Positions 44,282-53,832 of a DNA stretch of 64,000 nt are shown piece by piece. How positions within the stretch are numbered: the first letter of the stretch is position 1; every line of letters starts with the position of its first letter. The DNA comes from Streptomyces sp. NBC_01723 (lineage in GTDB: Bacteria; Actinomycetota; Actinomycetes; Streptomycetales; Streptomycetaceae), in NCBI RefSeq assembly GCF_036246005.1, contig NZ_CP109171.1, forward strand, positions 5,320,001 to 5,384,000, written 5' to 3'. A model generated the notes under the pieces. That model ran no database searches. It was given only the letters and a program-made list of their open reading frames with translations, and was not told the origin of the DNA. The translations under genes were made by a program, and so were the position numbers.

Positions 44282-45616
44282 ATGGACGCGGTACCGGCTC
44301 GGGCGCGCATGTACGTCGCCGGTGTCGTCCTGGCCGCACTGCTCTGTCTGCGGCCACTGCCCGCGCTACCCACGCCCTGGCGGGCGGTGCTGCTGCTCGC
44401 CGGGCTGTACGCGGGCTCCGAGCTGGTCGCGCGGTCCCGCTCCGTCGGTACCTGCTACCCCGTCCTGCTGGCGGGTGCCTTCCTGCTCCCGCCGTCCGCC
44501 GCGGCGCTCGTCGCACTGCCGGGAGCCCTGCTGTCCCCGGTGCCGAGGCGGCCCTTCGCGCTGCGGCGTGCATGGCGGGCGGCACAGCTGACGCTCGCCG
44601 TCTGGGCCGCCGCGTACGTCCACGGGCGGCTCGGCGGGCGGGACGTGCTCGTCGAGCCCGACTTCCCGTACGCGCTCGTGCCGGCCGGGGCCGCGGTACT
44701 GGCGTTCTGCCTGGTGCTCACCCTGCTGGACGGCGGCATCCTGGCGCTCGCCGACCATGTGCCGGCGAGCCGGACGTGGCGGGGCCTGTTCACCAGGACG
44801 CTCGGACCGGTCGCCGTGCACGGGCTCGCCGGGCTGATGATGGCCGTCCTGTGGCGCAGCCCGTACGGTCCGGTGGCCGCGCTGCTCGTGCTGCTGCCGA
44901 TGTGTGTCGCGTGGTGGGCGTTCGCCCAGTACCACCGGGAGCGGGCCGCGCACCAGGCGACCATCCGCGCGCTGGTGCAGGCCGTGGACATCAAGGACGG
45001 CTACACCCGCGGACACAGTGAGCGCGTCGGCCGGGCCACCATGATGATCGCCCGTGAGCTGGGCATGGACGACGAGCGCGTCGAGACGCTCCGTTTCGCC
45101 GGCATCCTGCACGACGTGGGCAAGCTCGGCGTACCCACCCGGCTGCTGCGCAAGGAGGGGGCGCTGACGCCCGAGGAACGGCGGGTGATCGAACTGCACC
45201 CGGAGTACGGGCACGAGATGGTGCGCGGCATCCGCTTCCTGGGAGAGGCCCGGGCCGCCGTCCTCCACCACCACGAACGGCTGGACGGCAGCGGCTACCC
45301 CTACGGCCTGGTCGGCGACCGCATCCCCGAGTCGGCCCGCGTGGTGGCCGTCGCCGACGCCTTCGACGCGATGACCTCCACCCGCTCCTACCGCAGGGCC
45401 CGCCCCGTCGCCGCGGCGGTGGAGGAGCTCCAACGGTGTGCCGGGAAGCAGTTCGACCCCCGGATGGTGGGCGCGCTGGTCCGCGCCCTGGGCCGGCACG
45501 GCTGGCACCCGTCGGTCACGGCCGACGGCACCCCCGCACCCCCGACGGCCGCGGCGACGCCCGGCCGGCCCCGCGGCGAGGGCGCGCGCGACAGCGTCGG
45601 GAGGCGGGCCGTATGA
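44282..45616 (+). CDS. Membrane HD-GYP domain protein (cyclic-di-GMP phosphodiesterase-like)
   Basis: This 444-residue protein has about six N-terminal membrane segments (1-220) and a complete HD-GYP domain: TRGHSERV, LHDVGKLGVP, ELHPEYG, HHHERLDGSGYP and VADAFDAMTSTRSYR. HD-GYP enzymes hydrolyse c-di-GMP to GMP; the intact metal and GYP residues predict activity, though some are inactive or prefer other nucleotides. GGGGGGAGGGG precedes the ATG. Its stop overlaps the next start (ATGA), coupling it to a degenerate paralogue. Confidence 0.88.
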   Translation: MDAVPARARMYVAGVVLAALLCLRPLPALPTPWRAVLLLAGLYAGSELVARSRSVGTCYPVLLAGAFLLPPSAAALVALPGALLSPVPRRPFALRRAWRAAQLTLAVWAAAYVHGRLGGRDVLVEPDFPYALVPAGAAVLAFCLVLTLLDGGILALADHVPASRTWRGLFTRTLGPVAVHGLAGLMMAVLWRSPYGPVAALLVLLPMCVAWWAFAQYHRERAAHQATIRALVQAVDIKDGYTRGHSERVGRATMMIARELGMDDERVETLRFAGILHDVGKLGVPTRLLRKEGALTPEERRVIELHPEYGHEMVRGIRFLGEARAAVLHHHERLDGSGYPYGLVGDRIPESARVVAVADAFDAMTSTRSYRRARPVAAAVEELQRCAGKQFDPRMVGALVRALGRHGWHPSVTADGTPAPPTAAATPGRPRGEGARDSVGRRAV

Positions 45617-46932
45617 GCGAGCCCCGGCCGCGGGGGCGGCTTCCTCTGGTGCCCCGGTGGCGGGGTCGGCCGCCGCTGGTCCCCCCGTTACGGGGCCGGC
45701 TTCCTCTGGTGCCCCACCTCATCCGCGCCGCCGCCGGACTCGTCGCCGTGCTCTGCCTCACCTCCGTGCTGTGGTCGGGGCTCGTCCACCGGCCCGTCGC
45801 GCTCGCCTTCGGTGTGCTGGTCACCCTCGGTGAGCTGACCCGCCGCGCCGACGCCGAGGCCCGCGAGGCGGCTCCGCTCGGCGCCGCCGGGGCACTGGCG
45901 TACGCGCTGCTCGGAGAGGTCACCGGGCGGCCCGCCCCGCACGGCGTCGCCCAGACCGTCACCGTCGTCCTCGCCGCCTCGCTGGCCGGCAGCGTGCCCT
46001 ACATAGCCCGCGGCGGTGGGCCCGTCCTCGACCACCTGGCGCGGCGGGTGCTCACCGTCGCCTTCGCCGCCGTGTGCTTCCAGCCGCTCTCCGGCCAGGG
46101 CACCTTCCGCGACTGGAGCGGCCCCGCGTACGCGCTGCTGCTGATCGCACTGCTCGCCCTGACCACGCTGTGCGACGCCGTGCTCGCCGCGGCACCCGCG
46201 CACGCCCGCACCGGCTGGCCCTTCGGCCCGCTGCTGCGCGAGGAGCTGCGCGGCATGGTCGGAATCACCTCCGCGGTGTGCGCGACCGGGGTGGTGATGG
46301 CGCTCGCGGTGGGCGTCGCGGGCCTCTGGGCGCTCCCCGTCTTCTGCGTGCCGCTGCTGCTCGCCCAGCTGTCCTACCGTCGCTACGCGGCCGTCCGGGC
46401 CACCTACCGGCAGACCATCGCTTCCCTGGCCAGGGCGACCGAGATCGCCGGGTACACCCCGGCCGGGCACGCGCGCCGCGTCGCCGAGCTGAGCGGGGCC
46501 GTGGGCCGCGACCTGGGGCTGTCGGGGGCCGAGCTGACCGTGCTGGAGTACGCGGCCCTGATGCACGACATCGGCCAGCTCAGCCTGGTCGACCCGGTCC
46601 CGGCGGGCGCCACCGCCGGCCTGCCCGCCCCGGAACAGCGGCGGATCGCGCTGCTCGGCGGAGCCGTGGTCCGTCAGACCGGCGTCGACCCGGCCGTCGC
46701 GGTGGTCGTGGAGCGCCAGGCCGACCCCTGCCGGGAGCAGCCGGCGGCCGCGCGGATCGTACGGGTCGTGAACGCCTACGAGGAGAAGGCGCGGGACGCC
46801 GGTCCCGGCGGCGGTCTCACGGCCCTGGAGGAGCTGCGCCTGGCCACCGCGGACGACTACGCTCCGGACGTGGTGGAAGCACTGGCCCGAGTGCTTTCGC
46901 GAGGCAGTCTTACCTCGCCCTCGGCTGGGTAA
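45613..46932 (+). CDS. Membrane protein with a degenerate HD domain, paralogue of the preceding gene
   Basis: This 439-residue protein has the same plan: N-terminal membrane segments (about 35-260), then an HD domain. It keeps TPAGHARRV and LMHDIGQLS but lacks the ELHP, HHExxDGxGYP and DAFD elements, which read as VVVERQADP and VNAYEE. Hydrolysis of c-di-GMP is therefore unlikely; it may sense or regulate. The first 35 residues contain two copies of RGRLPLVP around RGRPPLVP. The overlapping ATGA start implies a stoichiometric complex with the active paralogue. Confidence 0.72.
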   Translation: MSEPRPRGRLPLVPRWRGRPPLVPPLRGRLPLVPHLIRAAAGLVAVLCLTSVLWSGLVHRPVALAFGVLVTLGELTRRADAEAREAAPLGAAGALAYALLGEVTGRPAPHGVAQTVTVVLAASLAGSVPYIARGGGPVLDHLARRVLTVAFAAVCFQPLSGQGTFRDWSGPAYALLLIALLALTTLCDAVLAAAPAHARTGWPFGPLLREELRGMVGITSAVCATGVVMALAVGVAGLWALPVFCVPLLLAQLSYRRYAAVRATYRQTIASLARATEIAGYTPAGHARRVAELSGAVGRDLGLSGAELTVLEYAALMHDIGQLSLVDPVPAGATAGLPAPEQRRIALLGGAVVRQTGVDPAVAVVVERQADPCREQPAAARIVRVVNAYEEKARDAGPGGGLTALEELRLATADDYAPDVVEALARVLSRGSLTSPSAG

Positions 46933-47045
46933 CCCATGGGTAATGAGCGCCTCTACACCCGTACGTGGTTTGATGCGCAGGAAAGGGTGTCCGGGGGCGC
47001 GAAAGGCACAGCCAGCCCACAGAACGGAACTGGCAGGCGGGAATC

Positions 47046-48026
47046 GTGAGGATCTTCGGCAAGGCACGGCACCGGCCCTCCGCCTCCTGGCGGCAGGCCA
47101 CCGACCGCGCGTTCACGCTGATCGGCGACGGTCGCTACGAGGACGCGGGGGCGCTGCTGACGCGGGCCGCCGACCTGGAACCCTGGCTCTCGGAGTCGTG
47201 GTTCAACCTCGCCCTGCTGCACAAGTTCCGGCACGACTGGGAGCAGGCCAGAGCGGCCGGACTGCGGGCCGTCGCGCTCCTCGACCGGGACACCGGCGCC
47301 CCCGACTGGTGGAACGTCGGCATCGCGGCGACCGCTCTGCAGGACTGGCCGCTGGCCCGCCGGGCCTGGCAGGCGTACGGACTGCGCACCCCCGGGGACG
47401 CGACGGACGCCGGTGAGCCGCTCGGCATGGAACTCGGCAGCGCGGCCGTACGGCTGTCCCCCGAGGGGGAGGCCGAGGTCGTGTGGGGGCGGCGCCTGGA
47501 CCCCGCCCGCGTGGAGGTGCTGTCCATCCCGCTGCCGTCCTCCGGGCGGCGCTGGGGCGAGGTCGTCCTGCATGACGGGGTGCCGCACGGAGAGCGGTCC
47601 ACCGCGGCCGGGCACTCCTACCCCGTCTTCGACGAGATCGAGCTGTGGGCGCCGTCGCCCGTGCCCACCTGGGTCGTCCTCCTGGAGGCGGCCACCGAGT
47701 CCGACCGGGACGCGCTGGAGCAACTGGCGGCCGACGCCGGGTTCGCCGCCGAGGACTGGTCGTCCTCGGTCCGGCTGCTGTGCCGGATGTGCTCGGAGTC
47801 CCGGATGCCGTCCGACGAGGGCGAGGGCGAGCACCTCGACCCGCACGACCACAGCGAACCGGGGCATCCCGGGCCCCTCGGGCACCGTACGGACGGGCAG
47901 CTGTGGGTGCCGGAGCGGGAGTGCGGGGTGGCCGCGCCGGCCGCGCTGGTGAAGGGGTTGTTGGACGGGTGGGTCGCGGACAGTCCTGATTCTCGGGATT
48001 GGCGGGATCTGGAAGAGGTCTGCTGA
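47046..48026 (+). CDS. TPR-containing conserved protein
   Basis: This 326-residue cytoplasmic protein has N-terminal tetratricopeptide-like repeats (about 15-110; ALLTRAADLEPWLSESWFNL, WWNVGIAATALQDWPLARRA). A mixed alpha/beta part follows with an acidic His-rich loop around 255-275. The C-terminal function is not recognised. GTG 47046 has a GGCGGG upstream. Streptomyces carry it beside the deformylase gene. Confidence 0.7.
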   Translation: MRIFGKARHRPSASWRQATDRAFTLIGDGRYEDAGALLTRAADLEPWLSESWFNLALLHKFRHDWEQARAAGLRAVALLDRDTGAPDWWNVGIAATALQDWPLARRAWQAYGLRTPGDATDAGEPLGMELGSAAVRLSPEGEAEVVWGRRLDPARVEVLSIPLPSSGRRWGEVVLHDGVPHGERSTAAGHSYPVFDEIELWAPSPVPTWVVLLEAATESDRDALEQLAADAGFAAEDWSSSVRLLCRMCSESRMPSDEGEGEHLDPHDHSEPGHPGPLGHRTDGQLWVPERECGVAAPAALVKGLLDGWVADSPDSRDWRDLEEVC

Positions 48027-48176
48027 GGCTCTTGGCCGACTGCGGGTTCGTCGTGGCTGGTCGCGCCCACGCGGCGGAGCCGCATATCGACACAGTCCCG
48101 CGCCCCTGAAGCGGGGCGTCACCGTACCCTGTATCAAGCATTCAGCCAGGTTCATCCAGGAAGGCATACGTCGGTC

Positions 48177-48827
48177 ATGGCCCAGCAGGACACCGATCAG
48201 CAGCACGTGGGCGTGCTCCCCGTGGACGACGAGGGCTTCGTCGTCGACACCGAGGACTGCGAGGAGCGCGAGGCGGCCTGGCGTGAGCGGGGCGCCTCGC
48301 GGCCGATCACGGTGGTCGGCAATCCGGTGCTGCACACGGAGTGCGCGGACGTCACCGACTTCGGCGAGGATTTCCAGCAACTGGTGGCGGACATGTTCGC
48401 CAGCCAGCGCACCGCCGAGGGGGTGGGCCTGGCCGCCAACCAGATCGGCGTCTCCCAGAAGGTCTTCGTCTACGACTGCCCCGACGACGAGGGCGTCCGC
48501 CACGTCGGCGTCGTCTGCAACCCGGTGCTCGTCGAACTGCCCGCCGACCGGCGCCGCCTCGACGACAGCAACGAGGGCTGCCTCTCCGTGCCGACCGCCT
48601 ACGCGCCGCTGGCCCGTCCCGACTACGCCGAGGTGACCGGGCAGGACGAGAAGGGCAACCCGGTCAAGGTGCGGGGCACCGGCTACTTCGCACGGTGTTT
48701 GCAGCACGAGACGGATCACCTGTACGGGTACCTGTACATCGACCGGCTCTCCAAGCGGGAGCGCAAGGACGCGCTGCGGCAGATGGCCGAGAACGAGCCC
48801 CGCTACCCCGTGGTCGCGAACGACTGA
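48177..48827 (+). CDS. def: Peptide deformylase
   Basis: This 216-residue deformylase removes the N-formyl group from new proteins. All three motifs are present: [15 protein letters not shown] with the metal Cys, and HETDH (QHETDHLYG). An acidic N-terminal extension of about 45 residues exceeds the usual 165-190-residue enzyme. The ATG has AGGAAGG upstream. A hairpin at 48871 follows. Confidence 0.94.
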   Translation: MAQQDTDQQHVGVLPVDDEGFVVDTEDCEEREAAWRERGASRPITVVGNPVLHTECADVTDFGEDFQQLVADMFASQRTAEGVGLAANQIGVSQKVFVYDCPDDEGVRHVGVVCNPVLVELPADRRRLDDSNEGCLSVPTAYAPLARPDYAEVTGQDEKGNPVKVRGTGYFARCLQHETDHLYGYLYIDRLSKRERKDALRQMAENEPRYPVVAND

Positions 48828-48870
48828 AACAGCCCCACCGATCACACCGGTCACACATCTCCCTTGCGCA

Positions 48871-48906
48871 CGGCGCCTGTTCGGGTCTCACCCCGGGCGG
48901 GCGCCG
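48871..48906 (+). terminator. Terminator after def
   Basis: A 15-bp GC-rich stem (48871-48885 with 48892-48906, three G:T pairs) closes on a 6-nt loop. No T-run follows. Confidence 0.55.
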
Positions 48907-49086
48907 TTCGTCTGCCGAAACCTGCCACACAACAGGAGAATTCAGGCACCTGGGGGTAGTGAATGGAGCAAATCCGTTCCCAGAACGGTCAGTTGTGGTG
49001 CTGAATGGGAAGTGCGGGGATTCGCAACGGCGCACGCCCCGCTCAGCGAGAGGGGTGCGCCACCGGCGGCTGAGAGGGGTTTGTTC

Positions 49087-50172
49087 GTGCATGCTTTCCC
49101 ACACGGCACCACAGCGACACCAACCGCGATCGCAGTACCGTCATCGCTCCGTCTCCCGGTGATCGAGGCGGCATTTCCCCGGAAACTGCACCCGTATTGG
49201 CCGAGGCTCCAGGAGAAGACACGTACCTGGCTGCTCGAAAAGCGGCTCATGCCGGCGGACAAGGTCGAGGAATATGCCGACGGCCTGTGCTACACGGACC
49301 TCATGGCGGGGTACTACCTGGGCGCCCCCGAGCCGGTCCTGCAGGCGATAGCGGACTACAGCGCGTGGTTCTTCGTCTGGGACGACCGGCACGACCGGGA
49401 CATCGTCCACGGCCGGGCCGGCGCCTGGCGGCGACTGCGCGACCTGTTGCACACGGCACTCGACTCACCCGGGGAACACCTGCACCACGAGGACACTCTG
49501 GTGGCCGGGTTCGCCGACAGTGTGCGGCGCCTGTACGCCTTCCTGCCGACGACCTGGAACGCCCGGTTCGCCCGGCACTTCCACGCGGTGATCGAGGCGT
49601 ACGACCGGGAATTCCACAACCGCATCCGCGGAATCGTGCCCGGAGTCGAGGAGTACCTGGAACTGCGTCGGCTCACCTTCGCCCACTGGATCTGGACCGA
49701 CCTGCTGGAGCCGAGCGCGGGCTGCGAACTGCCGGACACGGTACGGAAACACCCGGCATATCGCAGGGCGGCGCTGCTGAGTCAGGAATTCGCGGCCTGG
49801 TACAACGACCTCTGCTCGCTGCCCAAGGAAATCGCGGGCGACGAGGTCCACAATCTCGGCATCAGTCTCATCACACATCAGGGACTCACCCTGGAAGAAG
49901 CCATTGTGGAAGTCAGGCGACGCGTCGAGGAATCCATCACCGAATTCCTCGTGGTGGAGCAGGACGCGTTACGGTTCGCCGACGCACTCGCCGACGGGAC
50001 CGTACGCGGAAAGGAACTGAGCGGCGCCGTGCGGACCAACGTCGGCAATATGCGGAACTGGTTCAGTTCCGTCTACTGGTTCCATCACGAGTCCGGCCGG
50101 TACATGGTCGACAGCTGGGACGACCGGTCCACACCCCCGTACGTCGACAACGAAGCGGCAGGTGAGAAATGA
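49087..50172 (+). CDS. cyc1: Epi-isozizaene synthase (sesquiterpene cyclase)
   Basis: This 361-residue class I terpene synthase cyclises farnesyl diphosphate to (+)-epi-isozizaene, the albaflavenone precursor. The Asp-rich motif DDRHD is at 99-103 and the NSE motif NDLCSLPKE near 240-248, both binding the Mg-diphosphate; WDDR and RYMVDSW complete the pocket. Length and sequence match the S. coelicolor enzyme closely. GTG 49087 has GAGAGGGG upstream. The cytochrome P450 start overlaps its stop (ATGA). Confidence 0.96.
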   Translation: MHAFPHGTTATPTAIAVPSSLRLPVIEAAFPRKLHPYWPRLQEKTRTWLLEKRLMPADKVEEYADGLCYTDLMAGYYLGAPEPVLQAIADYSAWFFVWDDRHDRDIVHGRAGAWRRLRDLLHTALDSPGEHLHHEDTLVAGFADSVRRLYAFLPTTWNARFARHFHAVIEAYDREFHNRIRGIVPGVEEYLELRRLTFAHWIWTDLLEPSAGCELPDTVRKHPAYRRAALLSQEFAAWYNDLCSLPKEIAGDEVHNLGISLITHQGLTLEEAIVEVRRRVEESITEFLVVEQDALRFADALADGTVRGKELSGAVRTNVGNMRNWFSSVYWFHHESGRYMVDSWDDRSTPPYVDNEAAGEK

Positions 50173-51545
50173 CCGTCGAGTCCGTCAACCCCGAGACCCG
50201 CGCGGAAGCGGCGCCGGAGCTGCGCGAGCCGCCCTTCGCGGGTGGCGGCGTACCCCTGCTCGGCCACGGCTGGCGGCTGGCCCGCGACCCGCTGGCCTAC
50301 ATGTCCCAGCTGCGCGACCACGGCGACATCGTGCGCATCAGGCTGGGCCCGAAGACCGTCTACGCGGTCACCGCCCCCGAACTCACCGGCGCCCTCGCGC
50401 TGAGCCCCGACTACCACATAGCCGGTCCGCTGTGGGAGTCGCTGGAGGGCCTGCTCGGCAAGGAGGGCGTGGCGACCGCCAACGGCCCGCTCCACCGGCG
50501 TCAGCGTCGCACCATCCAGCCGGCCTTCAAACTCGACGCGATCCCCGCGTACGGGCCGATCATGGAGGAGGAGGCGCACGCGCTCACCGAGCGCTGGCGG
50601 GCGGGCCAGACCGTCGACGCGACCTCCGAGTCCTTCCGGGTGGCGGTGCGCGTCGCGGCCCGCTGCCTGCTGCGCGGGCAGTACATGGACGAGCGCGCCG
50701 AGCGGCTGTGCGTCGCGCTCGCCACCGTCTTCCGGGGCATGTACCGGCGCATGGTCGTCCCGCTCGGACCGCTCTACCGGCTGCCCCTTCCGGCCAACCG
50801 CAAATTCAACAGCGCGTTGGCCGATCTGCATCTGCTGGTGGACGAGATCATCACCGAGCGCCGAGCATCCGGTCAAAAGCCGGACGATTTGCTCACGGCA
50901 TTGCTGGAGGCGAAGGACGACAATGGCGACCCGATCGGGGAACAGGAGATCCACGACCAGGTCGTCGCGATACTCACCCCGGGCAGTGAAACCATCGCCT
51001 CCACGATCATGTGGTTGCTGCAGGCACTTGCCGACCACCCGGAACATGCCGACCGCATACGCGACGAAGTCGAAGCGGTGACCGGCGGACGCCCCGTGGC
51101 ATTCAGGGACGTCCGCAAACTCACGCACACCGGCAATGTCATCCTGGAAGCCATGCGTTTGCGCCCGGCCGTATGGGTATTGACCCGCCGCTCGGTGGCC
51201 GAGACCGAACTCGGTGGCTATCGCATTCCGGCCGGTTCGGACATCATCTACAGTCCGTACGCAATCCAGCGCGATGCGAAGTCGTACGCCGACAACCTGG
51301 AGTTCGATCCGGACCGCTGGCTTCCGGAGCGGGCGCGGGATGTGCCGAAATACGCCATGAAGCCGTTCAGCGTGGGCAATCGCAAGTGCCCCAGCGACCA
51401 CTTCTCCATGGCACAGCTGACGCTGATCACGGCCGCGCTCGCCGCGAAGTACCGCTTCGAGCAGGTGGCCGGCTCGAACGACGCCGTGCGGGTCGGCATC
51501 ACCCTGCGCCCGCACGACCTGCTGGTCAGGCCGGTGGCCCGGTGA
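50169..51545 (+). CDS. cyp170A1: Cytochrome P450 CYP170A1-like, albaflavenone synthase
   Basis: This 458-residue P450 oxidises epi-isozizaene twice at the allylic carbon to albaflavenols and then albaflavenone. Seen: the I-helix PGSETIAS, ExxR in EAMRLRP and the haem-ligand region [13 protein letters not shown]. The residue two after the cysteine is Ser where most P450s have Gly. A DDNGD motif near 249-253 is notable, because the S. coelicolor enzyme also shows terpene-synthase activity dependent on such a motif. Its start overlaps the cyclase stop. Confidence 0.95.
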   Translation: MTVESVNPETRAEAAPELREPPFAGGGVPLLGHGWRLARDPLAYMSQLRDHGDIVRIRLGPKTVYAVTAPELTGALALSPDYHIAGPLWESLEGLLGKEGVATANGPLHRRQRRTIQPAFKLDAIPAYGPIMEEEAHALTERWRAGQTVDATSESFRVAVRVAARCLLRGQYMDERAERLCVALATVFRGMYRRMVVPLGPLYRLPLPANRKFNSALADLHLLVDEIITERRASGQKPDDLLTALLEAKDDNGDPIGEQEIHDQVVAILTPGSETIASTIMWLLQALADHPEHADRIRDEVEAVTGGRPVAFRDVRKLTHTGNVILEAMRLRPAVWVLTRRSVAETELGGYRIPAGSDIIYSPYAIQRDAKSYADNLEFDPDRWLPERARDVPKYAMKPFSVGNRKCPSDHFSMAQLTLITAALAAKYRFEQVAGSNDAVRVGITLRPHDLLVRPVAR

Positions 51546-51548
51546 CGC

Positions 51549-52517
51549 TCAGGCGGCGGCCTCCGGGCCCCGGAAGGTGCGCCGGTAGGCGTGCGGGGTG
51601 GTGTCCAGGGCCCTGACGAACTGGTGCCTGAGGGCCGCCGCCGTACCGAAACCGGTGCGCCAGGCGATCGTGTCCATCGTCTCGTCCGTCGCCTCCAGCA
51701 GCCGCTGGGCCAGCAGCACGCGCTGGCGCAGGATCCAGCGGTAGGGAGTCGTGCCCGTCTCCTGCTGGAAGCGGCGGGCGAAGGTGCGTGGGGACATGTG
51801 CGCCCGGGCCGCGAGCTGTTCGACGGTGACCTCCTCGTCGAGGTGCTGCTCCATCCAGGCCAGCACCTCGCCGACGGTGTCGCAGGAGGAGCGCGGCAGC
51901 GGGCGTTCGATGTACTGCGCCTGTCCGCCGTCCCGGTGCGGCGGCACCACCATGCGCCGGGCGACCCGGTTGGCGACCTCAGGACCCTGTTCCTTGCGCA
52001 CGATGTGCAGGCAGGCGTCGATCCCGGCGGCGGTGCCGGCGGAGGTGATCACCGGGTCCTCGTCGACGTAGAGCACGTCGGGCGCGACGACGGCCCGCGG
52101 GTACTGGCGGCTCAGCTCGGCCGCGTGGTGCCAGTGCACCGCGCACCGCCGCCCGTCCAGCAGCCCCGCGGCGCCCAGCACGAAGACCCCGGAGCACACG
52201 CTCAGGACGCGGGCGCCCCGGTCCACCGCCTGCCGCAGGGCGTCCAGCAGCTCGGGCGGATACTCCCGGCGCACGAAGTCGCTCCCGGCCGGCACGGTGA
52301 TCAGGTCCGCCTCGGCCAGCCGGTCGAGACCGTACGGCGTGGAGACGGTCAGTCCGCCGACATGGGTGCCGAGCGCCGGGCCCTCCGCCGAGACCACCGC
52401 GAAGTCGTACTCCGGCAGGCCCTCGTCGCTCCGGTCGATGCCGAAGACCTCGCAGACCACGCCGAGTTCGAAGGGATGCACGCCGTCGAGCAGGACGGCG
52501 GCCACGTTTTCGAGCAT
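51549..52517 (-). CDS. nrdS: GlxA/AraC-type regulator, probable NrdS
   Basis: This 322-residue regulator has an N-terminal DJ-1/PfpI (GATase1-like) domain with VCSGVFVLGAAGLL near 110 and a C-terminal AraC DNA-binding domain with two helix-turn-helices (about 220-315, SPRTFARRFQQETG). It lies downstream of nrdB on the same strand, where S. coelicolor carries nrdS of the nrdABS operon. ATG 52517 or GTG 52532 could be the start. Its stop is 3 bp from that of the convergent P450 gene. A 16-bp inverted repeat lies directly upstream. Confidence 0.85.
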   Translation of the reverse strand: MLENVAAVLLDGVHPFELGVVCEVFGIDRSDEGLPEYDFAVVSAEGPALGTHVGGLTVSTPYGLDRLAEADLITVPAGSDFVRREYPPELLDALRQAVDRGARVLSVCSGVFVLGAAGLLDGRRCAVHWHHAAELSRQYPRAVVAPDVLYVDEDPVITSAGTAAGIDACLHIVRKEQGPEVANRVARRMVVPPHRDGGQAQYIERPLPRSSCDTVGEVLAWMEQHLDEEVTVEQLAARAHMSPRTFARRFQQETGTTPYRWILRQRVLLAQRLLEATDETMDTIAWRTGFGTAAALRHQFVRALDTTPHAYRRTFRGPEAAA

Positions 52518-52530
52518 GCTCCCAGTGTGC

Positions 52531-52581
52531 ACCGGGAGTGGCAGGAAATCGAGGCCCTACGGCAGTCCTGCCACTCCCGGT
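52531..52581. repeat. 16-bp perfect inverted repeat between nrdS and a small membrane gene
   Basis: ACCGGGAGTGGCAGGA (52531-52546) recurs as its exact reverse complement at 52566-52581, with a 19-bp spacer. The half-sites are 35 bp apart centre to centre. One arm lies 14-29 bp before the nrdS ATG, the other 29-44 bp before the divergent small gene, so it may be a shared operator. A hairpin terminating nrdAB messages is also possible. Confidence 0.65.
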
Positions 52582-52609
52582 AAGGAGTATCCGGCGCGAC
52601 AGTGGTGTC

Positions 52610-52855
52610 ATGAACGGAAACCAGATCGAAGCCCTGATCGGAATGCTCGTGACCTTCGGACTCCTGGTCCTCATGGTCCTCCCCTCGGTGATCGGCATCG
52701 TGCGCGACCGGCGCGTCGACCGTCAGATCAGGGAGGCCCGGGAGGGGAGGAGGGGAGAGGAGGTGCCTCAGAAGTCCTCGTCCAGGTCGACGGTTCCCTC
52801 CACCGCCACCTGGTACGCCGAGGGACGCCGCTCGAAGAAGTTGGTCAGCTCCTGA
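52610..52855 (+). CDS. Small membrane protein antisense to the nrdB 3' end
   Basis: An ATG at 52610 opens an 81-residue frame. The first 45 residues have one transmembrane helix (IGMLVTFGLLVLMVLPSVIG) followed by a charged segment (VRDRRVDRQIREAREGRR), with good codon use. Later codons run antisense over the last 88 bp of nrdB and look less constrained. GACAGT ends 6 nt before the ATG. The N-terminal part looks real; the extent is uncertain. Confidence 0.5.
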   Translation: MNGNQIEALIGMLVTFGLLVLMVLPSVIGIVRDRRVDRQIREAREGRRGEEVPQKSSSRSTVPSTATWYAEGRRSKKLVSS

Positions 52856-53832
52856 ACACCCTGCAGCTCCATGAAGGAGAAGGGGTTCTCCGAGCCGTAC
52901 ACGGGGGCGAAGCCGAGGCGCGTCAGACGCTGGTCGGCGACGCACTCCAGGTACTCCCGCATCGAGTCGGTGTTCATGCCCGGGAGGCCGTCACCGCACA
53001 GGTCGCGCGCGAACTGCAGCTCGGCCTCGACGGCCTCCCGCAGCATGTCGGTGACCTGCTGCTCGAGCCGCTCGTCGAACAGCTCCGGCTCCTCCTTGCG
53101 CACGGTGTCGACCACGTCGAAGGCGAAGGACATGTGCATCGTCTCGTCCCGGAACACCCAGTTGGTGCCGGTGGCCAGACCGTGCAGCAGACCCCGGCTG
53201 CGGAACCAGTAGACGTACGCGAAGGCGCCGTAGAAGAACAGGCCCTCGATGCAGGCGGCGAAGCAGATGAGGTTCAGCAGGAAACGGCGGCGGTCGGCCT
53301 GGTTCTCCAGGCGGTCGATCGACTCGACCGAGTCCATCCACCTGAAGCAGAACTCGGCCTTCTCGCGGATGGACGGGATGTTCTCCACAGCCGCGAAGGC
53401 GGCGTTGCGGTCCTCCGGGTCGGGCAGGTAGGTGTCCAGCAGCGTCAGGTAGAACTGGACGTGGACGGCCTCCTCGAACAGCTGCCGCGACAGGTACAGG
53501 CGCGCCTCGGGGGAGTTGATGTGCTTGTAGAGGGTCAGCACCAGGTTGTTCGCCACGATCGAGTCACCGGTGGCGAAGAAGGCCACCAGCCGGCCGATCA
53601 GGTGCTGCTCCTCGGGGCTGAGCTTCGCGAGGTCGGCGACGTCCGAGTGGAGGTCGACCTCCTCGACGTGCCAGGTGTTCTTGATGGCGTCCCGGTAGCG
53701 CTCGTAGAAGTCGGGGTAGCGCATGGGGCGCAGGGTGAGTTCGAAGCCCGGGTCGAGCAGGTTCTTCGTGTTCATCGCAGTCGGCGCGGAGCGCCGTCCT
53801 CCAGTGGTGGTGGTCGGGCGACGGGCGGGCAT
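52768..53832 (-). CDS. nrdB: Class Ia ribonucleotide reductase small subunit NrdB
   Basis: This 354-residue R2 protein carries the di-iron and tyrosyl-radical centre. Numbered from the start at 53832, Asp90, Glu121, His124 and the radical Tyr128 (EAVHVQFY) are present, followed by CIEGLFFYGAF and DETMHMSF with the remaining ligands. Its start overlaps the nrdA stop (TAATG), which supports 53832; ATG 53775 would remove 19 residues. With NrdA it reduces ribonucleotides aerobically. Confidence 0.94.
   Translation of the reverse strand: MPARRPTTTTGGRRSAPTAMNTKNLLDPGFELTLRPMRYPDFYERYRDAIKNTWHVEEVDLHSDVADLAKLSPEEQHLIGRLVAFFATGDSIVANNLVLTLYKHINSPEARLYLSRQLFEEAVHVQFYLTLLDTYLPDPEDRNAAFAAVENIPSIREKAEFCFRWMDSVESIDRLENQADRRRFLLNLICFAACIEGLFFYGAFAYVYWFRSRGLLHGLATGTNWVFRDETMHMSFAFDVVDTVRKEEPELFDERLEQQVTDMLREAVEAELQFARDLCGDGLPGMNTDSMREYLECVADQRLTRLGFAPVYGSENPFSFMELQGVQELTNFFERRPSAYQVAVEGTVDLDEDF

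Noticed and set aside
50169..51545. Pseudogene status for the P450 because of the unusual haem loop
   Set aside because: The haem-ligand Cys and all other motifs are intact, and the same loop is remembered from the active S. coelicolor enzyme.
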